This document shows positions 8,830-16,785 of a stretch of DNA of 64,000 nt, one piece after another. Origin of the DNA: CAWAND01 sp963807065 (GTDB taxonomy: Bacteria; Chloroflexota; Anaerolineae; Anaerolineales; E44-bin32); NCBI GenBank assembly GCA_963807065.1, contig CAWDZQ010000001.1, positions 124,001 to 188,000 of the forward strand, given 5' to 3'. Every line of letters begins with the position of its first letter. Position 1 is the first letter of the stretch. The notes under the pieces were generated by a model. The model was not told where the DNA came from. It ran no database searches and saw nothing but the letters and a program-made list of their open reading frames with translations. The translations under genes and the position numbers were made by a program.

Positions 8830-9426
8830 CTAGGGTGCGGCTGAGGGTGTGGGCGTGTTGGTGGCGGCAGCCCCAGTGGCGGTGGCCGTCTGCCCTGATG
8901 TGGCCGTGGGACCTGGGGTGGGCGTGGGAGGCGACTGGCGGGCAGGCACGGAGGACTGGTTGCCGGAGAACGTGACCGCACCACTCCAGATCCAACCCGA
9001 TAGGCCGTCCCCGCTCGGCTGGATGTACCACCAGGTTCCATTGGATGCATTTTCGTAGCGCCCCAACACCTGGGCCGTCTTGCCCTCGAGCAGGAAATCG
9101 ACGTAGTCGAATGCCTCGTCAGGACCCGTCCGGATGTAGGCGTTGTAGTTCGCCCTGACGGTCGGCGACGAAGGCGTCGAGGTGGCCGCCGGTGTGTTGG
9201 TGACCTCCGGTACGGTGGCGGTTGGGGTCACCGGTGTGGGGCTCAGCGTGGGGGTCGCAGCGTCGCGCGTGGCTTGCGCCATCGCTTCGGCCGTCTTCAT
9301 CACCTCAGCGCTGGACACCGTCGGGGTGGCGGTCGGGCCCCCAACGGCACCAAAACTGCATCCGGCGAGGCTTAGCGTGGATAGGGCGAGGCCACTTGTG
9401 ACGCATTTCACAATCAGCTTACGCAT
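8830..9426 (-). CDS. SH3b-domain lipoprotein with Thr-Pro-rich linkers
   Basis: A protein of 198 residues. A basic N-terminus and hydrophobic segment end in the lipobox LAGC (Cys 22-23), predicting a lipid anchor. Residues 30-85 are a Thr/Pro/Ala linker (TPTLSPTPVTPTATV), followed by a bacterial SH3 domain of about 65 residues (VRANYNAYIRTGP through GWIWSGAV), then a second TPTPGPT tail. SH3b domains commonly bind cell-wall or glycan ligands; no enzyme domain is present. The leader holds a TATACT at 9481-9486 (minus strand) and a 7-bp hairpin at 9457-9474. The composition is typical of Chloroflexota exported proteins. Confidence 0.85.
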   Translation of the reverse strand: MRKLIVKCVTSGLALSTLSLAGCSFGAVGGPTATPTVSSAEVMKTAEAMAQATRDAATPTLSPTPVTPTATVPEVTNTPAATSTPSSPTVRANYNAYIRTGPDEAFDYVDFLLEGKTAQVLGRYENASNGTWWYIQPSGDGLSGWIWSGAVTFSGNQSSVPARQSPPTPTPGPTATSGQTATATGAAATNTPTPSAAP

Positions 9427-9568
9427 GGTCCCTCCGTTAGATTCAAAACAAGCCGTACGTGCCCAGAGGCACGTCTGCTGAGTATACCGCGCTGCTTCTG
9501 GGTGAGCGTGTCGGGAGCTGGGCAGTGGTACAACCGTCCTCTAAACGCCCGCCCATGTCTTCGGTACC

Positions 9569-10609
9569 ATGATAAGGATGATGGACAACAAATCAGCCAG
9601 CGCGACCCAAACCGAGACGGCGGCCGAAGTGTCGCCTAACGGCGCCGTCCACAACCCGGTGGACAACCCCGAACTGCAGGAGGCGCGCCAGCGCCTCGGG
9701 CGTGCGCGCCAGCGGCTGCTGTCGGCGGCCATCGCGTTTTGTGACGGGCTGATCAGCCCGGGCCAGCTACGGGCCGTGCGCGAACTCCTCAAAGAGCAGG
9801 AACTTCGCATCACCAAGATGACCGGGCAGGCACCGCCTCCGTTCATCGACAACCCGACGCCGCCTGCGCCCTCCCCCGCGGTCCCCGCGGATCCTATTCC
9901 GGACCAAGCCGACAACCCGGCCCCGGAGTCCAGACCAAGAGCGACCCCCGCCGATCTGGATCCGGCCCAGGAGTTGGCATCCCTTCGGGAACGGACCCGG
10001 CTGCCTCAAGGACCGGCCGATCCCGATTTGGAAGCCCTGCTGAACCACCTGGATGACAAGATTGCCCGCCTCGAACAGGATTACCAACAGGGGCGCATCA
10101 ACGCCTCCCAGTACCGGGCCATCCGCCGCCATTACCTGGAGCAGCACGAAGTTGCGCTGCGGCTGCATCAGGCCAACCCAAGGAGCGACCGCTGGAAGGT
10201 CGTCCTGGAAGAGGGCAAGACCAACTTCCTGATGCAGCTCAATGAGGCGGAATGCCGCTGCATCGCCTTGTTCGATATCGCCGATCGATCGCGCGTTTAC
10301 GTCCAGGGTGATCTACCCCAGGCCGCCGAGGAAGCTATGCGCTTCCTTAGCACCTTTGGCCACCCACCCGGCGCCCAGCCTTCCGGCCGCATGTTCGCCA
10401 CGCAAACCGAAGAAGGCGACAGTCTGCTGCTCATTCCTGGACGCTTTACGGCCGCTCTGGTGGTGTTCAGCGATGAGCCGCCGGGGTGGCAGGTGCGTGC
10501 TCTGCGCGAGGTTCAGCGCAATTTCGAAGCTGCCAATCACAGCGCGCTCGAGCGCGGCGAACGCAAGTCATTGGTGTTCCCCGACCTCGATCGCTTCTTC
10601 CGCAGGTAG
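9569..10609 (+). CDS. Hypothetical protein with two SHOCT-like helical repeats
   Basis: No family is recognised for this 346-residue protein. It has no signal peptide or membrane segment. Two related helical segments are visible: RLLSAAIAFCDGLISPGQLRAV near residues 48-80 and RLEQDYQQGRINASQYRAI near 165-198. Both follow the pattern 'Lx...G.I...QyrAiR..L.eqe', reminiscent of SHOCT-type short domains. Between them is a Pro-rich linker of about 70 residues. The C-terminal 120 residues (NFLMQLNEAECRCI, LLIPGRFTAALVVFS) look like a compact alpha/beta domain, perhaps roadblock-like. Start codons at 9569, 9578 and 9581 are all possible. Confidence 0.7.
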   Translation: MIRMMDNKSASATQTETAAEVSPNGAVHNPVDNPELQEARQRLGRARQRLLSAAIAFCDGLISPGQLRAVRELLKEQELRITKMTGQAPPPFIDNPTPPAPSPAVPADPIPDQADNPAPESRPRATPADLDPAQELASLRERTRLPQGPADPDLEALLNHLDDKIARLEQDYQQGRINASQYRAIRRHYLEQHEVALRLHQANPRSDRWKVVLEEGKTNFLMQLNEAECRCIALFDIADRSRVYVQGDLPQAAEEAMRFLSTFGHPPGAQPSGRMFATQTEEGDSLLLIPGRFTAALVVFSDEPPGWQVRALREVQRNFEAANHSALERGERKSLVFPDLDRFFRR

Positions 10610-10770
10610 ATCCGACCTCAACGTCCGCGGATGCGGCGCCGTCGCCAGCCCTCTGGGGTAGGTGATAAGATGGTGCCGACCACAAACGCCGGCGCCAAGG
10701 GGCCAGTTGCTCCGTCCATGGCCAACCGCGACACGCAGCGCTCACCGTGACTGGCGCCTGAGGGAGGCCA

Positions 10771-11727
10771 TTGATCCGGGGCATTGGACGCACCCACCGC
10801 TGGGCACTCACAGTTTCGGCGTTGGCCCTTGTGGGTTTTTCGTTGGCCGCCAAATCCTTGGATGGCGGCCGCTTCTATCCCGAGACGGGCCACAGCCTCG
10901 AAGCTCAGTTCGTCGATTTCTTCGACACCGCGGGGGGCGTGGATATCCTGGGCTTCCCGATCACGGATGGGTTCGTCGACCGCCAATCGGGCCGGCTGAT
11001 TCAGTACACGGAAAACGCTCGCATGGAATGGATCGCCGACAATTCGGGCGGCGGACACCCCATCCTTCGCCCACTGGGAGAGATGATGGGAGGCTGGCAG
11101 GCTCCAGTCGACCAGCGTGACGTGGATTCCCGTGGTTGCCGATACTTTGTACAGACCGGCCACAGCGTTTGCTTTGCGTTTCTCGACTTTTTCAATAGCC
11201 ACGGTGGGCTGGATCTGTTCGGTTACCCGATTTCGGAGTTTTCCCTGCAAGACGACCGCATCGTCCAATACTTCCAGCGTTTCCGCCTGGATTGGCATCC
11301 GGAGGCCGCGGCACCCAACCAGGTGCGTGTGGCGCCTCTGGGTCGGGAGCATTTCGACGAGACGGGTTACAGCCAGGACCTGCTTCGCCCGGCGTCCCGC
11401 GGTGCCGATGGGGACTACCGGGTCACCCAGCTTCAAACCTCGACCTCAGTCATGTATCCGGTGCTGCCGCAGGCCGGGCAGCAAGGCATTTACATCGTGG
11501 TGCGGGACCAGAACCTCTTTCCGGTCCCCAGTGCGGCCGTGATGCTCGTCGCCCATCTTCCGGACGGGGATCGCTACAACCTGATGCCCGCCACCAATTC
11601 GCAGGGCTTAAGCCGGCTGACCTTGACGGTCGACAACGCCCCGCGTGGCACCAAAATCAATCTTGAAATCTGGGTCTTTTATAAGCAGCTGCAGGCCGTG
11701 GCCCGGGATTCGTTCCTCGTTTGGTAG
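10771..11727 (+). CDS. Secreted protein with two LGFP-like repeats
   Basis: A protein of 318 residues starting at a TTG, with GGGAGG just upstream. The N-terminus (WALTVSALALVGFSLAAKS) reads as a signal peptide. Two repeats of roughly 75 residues share the pattern TGHS-x-F-x-DFF-x-GG-x-D-x-LGFPI/FGYPI ... R-x-IQY-x-R-x-W; they match the LGFP-type repeats common in exported Chloroflexota proteins. A C-terminal beta-rich domain (YIVVRDQNLFPVPSAAVMLVAHLPDG) resembles an Ig-like or carboxypeptidase-regulatory fold. It is probably extracytoplasmic and wall- or glycan-associated; no catalytic residues are evident. Confidence 0.75.
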   Translation: MIRGIGRTHRWALTVSALALVGFSLAAKSLDGGRFYPETGHSLEAQFVDFFDTAGGVDILGFPITDGFVDRQSGRLIQYTENARMEWIADNSGGGHPILRPLGEMMGGWQAPVDQRDVDSRGCRYFVQTGHSVCFAFLDFFNSHGGLDLFGYPISEFSLQDDRIVQYFQRFRLDWHPEAAAPNQVRVAPLGREHFDETGYSQDLLRPASRGADGDYRVTQLQTSTSVMYPVLPQAGQQGIYIVVRDQNLFPVPSAAVMLVAHLPDGDRYNLMPATNSQGLSRLTLTVDNAPRGTKINLEIWVFYKQLQAVARDSFLVW

Positions 11728-11823
11728 TCGGAGTCGGACCGGGGGGAACCAAATGAAAGTGATCAGCAAGGTGGGGAACGAGGTTAAATCATATAGAATG
11801 ATGTTGATCCGAATAGATAGGAA

Positions 11824-12678
11824 GTGGGGCTTGCCTTGAACGACGCCTATACAGTGGCTCTGGCCAATCTGAGGGCGGGTGTTGGAAAGACATCTCTAAC
11901 CCTTTCGCTCGGCACGACTCTGGCCGAGCGGGGTCACCGCGTGCTGCTGGTGGATCTCGATCCGCAGGCCAGCCTGACCGTCGCCTGCGGCGTCGAAGAT
12001 GCCGCCGATGTCAACCTTTCCCAGGTCATGGGCGGCAGCATGCCTGGGCGGACGGCCTTCTGGGACATCCTCAAGGAAATCGTCCCTGGCCAGTACATCT
12101 TCCTGGCCCCAGCCGATATCGCCCTGGCGCACACGGAATACGGCTTGAACAGCCGGATGTCCCGCGAACACGTGCTCCAGAAGGCGCTGGCCGGCGTCCA
12201 GGACAATTTCGATTTCATCTTGCTGGACTGCCCCTCCAGCCTCGGCCTGCTGACCCTCAACGGACTGGCAGCCGCCGACACGACCATCATCCCCTCCCAG
12301 CCCCACATGGCCCATTTGAGGGGAATATGGCTCTTTTTGGGCACGATCGAGCGGATCAGACACGAGCTCAATCCAGACCTTTCCATCATGGGCATCGTGC
12401 TGACCTATTTCAACCCGGACCTCGCCCATCACCAAAATGTGCTTTCATCGATGAAGGCCGGGGGGCTGCCGATCCTCCCCGTGGCGGTCCATGATGACCC
12501 CAGCAACGAAGGTGAATCGCCGCCCGACGCGACTTACATACCAGGAAGCTACCAGGCGCTATCCAACCTGGCCAGGTTGGTGGAAGAAACCCGCCGGGCC
12601 GAAAGCCGCAACGGCCGGATGCCACCCCTCCGGCTGACCCCGCCTCAGAAGATTAGCAGCCTAAGATCAGACAACTGA
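11824..12678 (+). CDS. Orphan ParA-like (SIMIBI) ATPase with altered deviant Walker A
   Basis: A protein of about 284 residues. The P-loop reads LRAGVGKTS (residues 16-24), where canonical ParA/Soj has KGGVGKT: the signature Lys is Arg17 and the following Gly is Ala18. LVDLDPQASLT (switch/Walker A') and FILLDCPSSLGLLTLNGL (Walker B) are intact. The fold is therefore MinD/ParA-like, able in principle to bind ATP. No ParB, parS or chemotaxis/cellulose partner is adjacent. The start is a GTG at 11824 or a TTG at 11836. A role in positioning a membrane or secreted complex is only a guess. Confidence 0.8.
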   Translation: MGLALNDAYTVALANLRAGVGKTSLTLSLGTTLAERGHRVLLVDLDPQASLTVACGVEDAADVNLSQVMGGSMPGRTAFWDILKEIVPGQYIFLAPADIALAHTEYGLNSRMSREHVLQKALAGVQDNFDFILLDCPSSLGLLTLNGLAAADTTIIPSQPHMAHLRGIWLFLGTIERIRHELNPDLSIMGIVLTYFNPDLAHHQNVLSSMKAGGLPILPVAVHDDPSNEGESPPDATYIPGSYQALSNLARLVEETRRAESRNGRMPPLRLTPPQKISSLRSDN

Positions 12679-12755
12679 GAACAGGCCCGGCTGGCGCCGA
12701 GCCCAATCAACTTGCCTGTATAATGTCGCCACCATACAGGAGACGGCTACGGTCG

Positions 12756-13403
12756 ATGCCCACCAACTCGCTCTTTGCTGTGTTCGCTTTTTCCGTTGCG
12801 GTTTCGATCGGCGCCGTCGTTTCCCCCGGGCCGGTGTCGGCGGCGATCATCACCGAGTCTCCCCGCCACGGCTGGCGCGTCGGCCCGTTGATGGCCAGCG
12901 CTCACTCGCTGCTAGAAGTCATCATTGTCATCCTGATCGGCTTGGGGCTGAGCGCCGGCCTGGCATCGCCTGGCGTCAGCCGGGTGATCGCCCTGGGAGG
13001 CGGAGTTGTGCTGGTCGGGATCGGATTGGGCTACATCCTCGGCGTGTTCCGGGGCAAGATGCGCCTCCCCAAGGCTGACCACAGCCAACCGCCGCGAAGT
13101 ACTTCCAACCTGCTGTGGCTGGGTTTCTTTACGACGCTTTCCAACCCCTTTTGGTACGCCTGGTGGGTCACGGTGGCCGCCGGGTATCTAGCGCAGGCTC
13201 AAGCCTATGGCCCGGCCGGCCCGGCGGTTTTCTACATGGGGCATGCCTCGACGGATTACGCCTGGGACACACTGCTGTCGGCCGCCGCCGGCTCCGGCAG
13301 ACGCTGGCTCACGGACCGCGTCTACCAAGGAATCATCCTGGTGACCGGTGCGGCGATGGCATACTTTGGGCTGCTCTTCCTACGCAGCGGCTTGGCCGCC
13401 TGA
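12756..13403 (+). CDS. LysE/RhtB family transporter
   Basis: A membrane protein of 215 residues with about six helices. The N-terminal motif FSVAVSIGAVVSPGPVSAAII contains the SPGP hallmark of LysE/RhtB exporters, and a second conserved WLGFFTTLSNPFWYAWWVTVA segment carries the NP motif. Members export amino acids or related metabolites by proton antiport. The start is placed at the ATG at 12756; an in-frame GTG-free extension upstream lies over a TATAAT at 12718-12723, which is a plausible -10, and GGAG lies 15 nt upstream of the ATG. The substrate cannot be told from sequence. Confidence 0.85.
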   Translation: MPTNSLFAVFAFSVAVSIGAVVSPGPVSAAIITESPRHGWRVGPLMASAHSLLEVIIVILIGLGLSAGLASPGVSRVIALGGGVVLVGIGLGYILGVFRGKMRLPKADHSQPPRSTSNLLWLGFFTTLSNPFWYAWWVTVAAGYLAQAQAYGPAGPAVFYMGHASTDYAWDTLLSAAAGSGRRWLTDRVYQGIILVTGAAMAYFGLLFLRSGLAA

Positions 13404-13446
13404 TCGGCGGAGGCTCGAGCCGCCCTTCCCTTCCTGGACAGACGCC

Positions 13447-14127
13447 ATGCAGGTCGTTCTTATCACGGACAACGCAGACGAAAGAGACTACACCAGCTTC
13501 GTTCTTCAGCAGGTTGGGTTGAGTGTCATTTCGCGACCGGACTTCGAATCGGCAACGGCGGAAAGGCCCCCTTCTCAGAGCGAACTGTTCATCGCCATCT
13601 CGCGAACGCCCAATTCAACGGTCAAGGCTCTGGCAAAGTTCCGAGGTCATTCGGAAGCCCCACTGTTTGTCCTCGTCGACCGACCAATGGAGAGTCAGAT
13701 TGCCGATCTGCTCGAAGCCGGCGCCGATCTGGTGCTGCCCCTGCCGGTTAGCCCGCGTGTCCTGGCCGCCTACTGTCGCAACCAGATGCGGCGCAGCGGC
13801 GAGGTGGCGGGCATCGCCATCGCTCCTCTCAAGCTGGGCCCGGTCGAACTGGAACCCGCTCTGCGAAGCGTGCGAGTCGGCCTCCGAAAGCCCGAACACT
13901 TGACCCAGCTCGAATTCCGTTTGCTTCACTTGTTGATGACACACCGAGGACAGGTGATCCCACCCGACGTGATTGTTGATCGCGTCTGGGGCTACGCCGA
14001 GTCAGGGAGTCGTGGACTTGTGCGCGGTTTGATCAGCCGCTTGCGCGCCAAGCTAGAGCCCGACCCCGAGGACCCCAGGTACATCTGCACCGTTTCCGGT
14101 GTGGGTTATGTCTTCAACGCCGAATAG
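13447..14127 (+). CDS. Winged-helix response regulator with non-canonical receiver
   Basis: A protein of 226 residues. The C-terminal half (residues 125-226) is a clear OmpR/PhoB winged helix (LTQLEFRLLHLLMTHRGQVI, VDRVWGY, ISRLRAKLEPDPEDPRYICTVSGVGY). The N-terminal 115 residues have receiver length and begin VVLITDNADERD, but no Asp occurs where the phosphoacceptor should be (ELFIAISR, residues 46-53). The Lys of the usual KP motif is also missing (VLPLPVSP). It probably works without phosphorylation or senses another signal. No kinase is adjacent. Confidence 0.85.
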   Translation: MQVVLITDNADERDYTSFVLQQVGLSVISRPDFESATAERPPSQSELFIAISRTPNSTVKALAKFRGHSEAPLFVLVDRPMESQIADLLEAGADLVLPLPVSPRVLAAYCRNQMRRSGEVAGIAIAPLKLGPVELEPALRSVRVGLRKPEHLTQLEFRLLHLLMTHRGQVIPPDVIVDRVWGYAESGSRGLVRGLISRLRAKLEPDPEDPRYICTVSGVGYVFNAE

Positions 14128-14257
14128 CGCGCTCTTTGCACGCGTTTGACATACTTTTTTGCATAACATTTCGTCATTTTGTACGCGTCGTGGACACTTT
14201 TGCGACATTTCAGACGTACTATTCGGAGCGAGTTGAACCGCAAGCTGGAGGCCAATG

Positions 14258-14461
14258 ATGGCTCAGGGCTATTGTCCGGACTGCGATTCCGATATCAAGC
14301 TCGGGGGTGACCCACGCAAAGGGCAGAAAGTCACTTGCCCTAGCTGCGGCGCCTATCTGGAAGTCGTCGGCTTGTCCCCGATTGAGCTCGATTGGGCCCT
14401 CGATGACGAGGAAGATTACGAGCCGGATTATGAAGGGGATGAAGAAGACGACGAGTATTGA
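14258..14461 (+). CDS. LysW-like zinc-ribbon amino-group carrier protein
   Basis: A small protein of 67 residues with GGAGG 6 nt before the chosen ATG (another ATG lies directly upstream). Two CPxC/CxxCG knuckles (Cys 6, 9, 27, 30) should bind Zn. The segment CGAYLEVVGLSPIELDW matches the LysW core (CGAxLEVVGLDPLxL). In Thermus, LysW carries lysine/ornithine intermediates on a C-terminal Glu of EDWGE; here the acidic tail (DEEDYEPDYEG...) ends in DDEY instead. No lysX/argX genes are near. The next gene encodes an ATP-grasp enzyme, which suggests a carrier-ligase pair (inference). Confidence 0.75.
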   Translation: MAQGYCPDCDSDIKLGGDPRKGQKVTCPSCGAYLEVVGLSPIELDWALDDEEDYEPDYEGDEEDDEY

Positions 14462-14608
14462 TGTCGCTCGACCCGGCCCCAGGTCCAGCGCCTTGCTCCA
14501 TTGATGGATAAGGTCGGAATTTCCCGTACCCTCCGGCGAACCTTGCGGCGGTGGATGCGAAGCAATCAGGTTGGGGCGTACCCAATGGTGCGCCCCACGC
14601 TTTTAATC

Positions 14609-14618
14609 GGGGGGGGGG
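14609..14618. repeat. Ten-G homopolymer tract in an intergenic region
   Basis: A run of ten G lies 65 bp before the methyltransferase/ATP-grasp gene. It could be slippage-prone or a sequencing artefact. Confidence 0.8.
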
Positions 14619-14682
14619 CGATCTCGCAATAAACAAGGTGGGCGAGACGCAAGGCTGATACAATCAGCCTGAGAGGGACGAC

Positions 14683-16662
14683 ATGAACAGCAGCGACGAC
14701 AAGGAAAAGACTGGTCAGAAGCCAAGCACCAAGCCGCTTCCCAAGACTTTGGGGCCGGTCCTCAATCTTGAAGAACACGTCCGCGCCGACTGGTGGCGCA
14801 GGATCTTCAATGCGCTCTACCTCAAAACCGATGCGGATGTGATCGACGATCAATTGATCACGCGCAATGAGATTGATCTTTTCACGAGCACCCTTAATCT
14901 CTCTCCGGATGCCGACATCCTGGACCTGTGCTGTGGGCAAGGACGGCACACGCTCGAGCTGGCCAGGCGAGGCTTGGTCAATGTGCAGGGATTGGATCGG
15001 TCACATTATTTGATCCAACGCGCTCGCGCCACCGCCAAGAAAGAATCCCTCAGCGTCAAGTTTCGAGAGGGCGACGCACGCAGGCTACCCCATGCCACCG
15101 ACCGGTTCGATGTGGTGCTGATCCTGGGCAACTCATTTGGCTACTTCGAGACCATCGAAGACGATCTTCGGGTGCTGCGTGAAGTCTTCCGTGTCCTCAA
15201 ACCTTCCGGTCAGCTCTTGATCGATGTGTCCGATGGGGAATACCTCAAAGCCAACTACGAAGCCCGCACCTGGGAGTGGCTCGACAAGAAGCATTATGTC
15301 TGCCGAGAGAGGTCCTTATCGGCCGACGGCGAGCGTATGATTTCCCGGGAAATTATCACCCACGCTGAGAAGGGCGTGCTTGCCGATCAGTTCTATGCTG
15401 AACGGCTTTACACGCGCGATGGCTTGATGTCCCTTATCCAGCAGGCCGGTTTCAGCCAGATCAAGGTTCACGGGGAAATCAACACCAACTCCCAGCGCAA
15501 CCAAGACCTGGGGATGATGGCCCAGCGACTGGTGGTCACGGCCCTGGTGCGAAAAGACTGGGCGCCCAAGAAAGCCAAATCCGATGCTGACACGAAGCAC
15601 GTGGCCGTGGTCATGGGCGATCCCAACCGACCGGACACGGTCAAGCCGGATTCCGTTTTCGACGACGATGACTTCTACACCATCGACCAGCTCAAGTCGG
15701 CGCTCCAATCTTCGGACAAGTACCAATACACCTACCTGGACAACCACGATACGTTGATCCAGGACCTCAAGGGTCTGAGCGGAAAGGCGGACCTGATCCT
15801 CAACCTGTGCGACGAGGGCTACGTCAACGATCCACGCCAGGAACTGCATGTGCCGGCCATTTTGGAAATGTTTCAGCTCCCCTACACGGGCGCCGGACCG
15901 CAGTGCCTCGCCTACTGCTACGACAAGTCGCTGATCCGCGGGGCGGCCAAAGAAATGGGCATCCCGGTGCCGGAGGCGTACTTCATCCGCCCCGAGGACA
16001 CCAGCATCGAGCTGCCGATCGGCTTCCCGGTCATCATCAAGCCCAACTTGGGCGATTCGAGCTTTGGGATCACCCAGCGTTCTGTGGCCCACTCCGCCGA
16101 GGATCTCTTCAACGCGATCGCTTCGATTCGCGAACGCTTTGGCTACGACAAACCCATGCTGGTCGAGGAGTTCCTCACCGGTGCCGACCTCACGGTGGGG
16201 GTTATAGGGAATCCCCCGGATGACTACCTGGTGCTTCCCATTGTCGAAGAAGACTACTCCAGTCTTCCGCCTGAACTGCCGCGCCTGTGCGGGTACGAAG
16301 CCAAATGGAATCCAAAATCCCCCTACTGGAATTTACGCTCGGTCCCTGTCGATCTCCCTCCGGACACCCAGCAAACGATCATTGAAGCCTGCCTTCGGCT
16401 CTTCGAACGCCTTGAATGCCGGGACTATGCACGCTTCGACTGGCGGCTCGATTCCCGCGGCAAGCCGAAGCTGTTGGAAGCCAATCCCAACCCGGGCTGG
16501 TGCTGGGATGGACACCTTGCCAAGATGGCCGGCTTGGCGGGCCTGAGCTATGCCGATATGCTCACCGCCATCCTGGCCGCGGCCGAACGCCGGTTGGGAC
16601 TCACGTCACGGACCGGCTCAAGGCTGGAGAACCGCATCGTTGTGAAGCAGCCGACGGGGTAG
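14683..16662 (+). CDS. Fusion: SAM methyltransferase plus D-Ala-D-Ala ligase-like ATP-grasp enzyme
   Basis: A protein of 659 residues. Residues 50-290 are a class I methyltransferase: motif I is ILDLCCGQGRHTLELA, the acidic motif is VQGLDRSH, and VVLILGNSFGYFE follows. Residues 305-650 are an ATP-grasp ligase of the Ddl type: substrate/ATP motifs YTGAGPQCLAYCYDK, FPVIIKPNLGDSSFGI, MLVEEFLTGADLTVGVIG and the metal-binding end YARFDWRLDSRGKPKLLEANPNPG. Ddl-type enzymes form acyl-phosphate then amide bonds. The fused methyltransferase suggests modification of the same small molecule or peptide. GAGGGA precedes the ATG. The LysW-like gene lies 220 bp upstream. The substrate is unknown. Confidence 0.85.
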   Translation: MNSSDDKEKTGQKPSTKPLPKTLGPVLNLEEHVRADWWRRIFNALYLKTDADVIDDQLITRNEIDLFTSTLNLSPDADILDLCCGQGRHTLELARRGLVNVQGLDRSHYLIQRARATAKKESLSVKFREGDARRLPHATDRFDVVLILGNSFGYFETIEDDLRVLREVFRVLKPSGQLLIDVSDGEYLKANYEARTWEWLDKKHYVCRERSLSADGERMISREIITHAEKGVLADQFYAERLYTRDGLMSLIQQAGFSQIKVHGEINTNSQRNQDLGMMAQRLVVTALVRKDWAPKKAKSDADTKHVAVVMGDPNRPDTVKPDSVFDDDDFYTIDQLKSALQSSDKYQYTYLDNHDTLIQDLKGLSGKADLILNLCDEGYVNDPRQELHVPAILEMFQLPYTGAGPQCLAYCYDKSLIRGAAKEMGIPVPEAYFIRPEDTSIELPIGFPVIIKPNLGDSSFGITQRSVAHSAEDLFNAIASIRERFGYDKPMLVEEFLTGADLTVGVIGNPPDDYLVLPIVEEDYSSLPPELPRLCGYEAKWNPKSPYWNLRSVPVDLPPDTQQTIIEACLRLFERLECRDYARFDWRLDSRGKPKLLEANPNPGWCWDGHLAKMAGLAGLSYADMLTAILAAAERRLGLTSRTGSRLENRIVVKQPTG

Positions 16663-16715
16663 ACCCGACCGCCTGACCTTGACGACCTTGACCAGCTAAC
16701 CGAACAATACGTAAA

Positions 16716-16750
16716 GAAGGGGCTGCCGATGAGGCAGCCCCTTCTCTTTA
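16716..16750 (+). terminator. Intrinsic terminator between convergent genes
   Basis: A 12-bp stem (16716-16727 with 16733-16744, five-base loop) is followed by the T-rich TCTTTA. It ends the methyltransferase/ATP-grasp transcript and may also serve ppdK from the other side. Confidence 0.85.
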
Positions 16751-16785
16751 TGCGCGCCTTCGCTTCAGGTATGGCAGAAAGTAAC

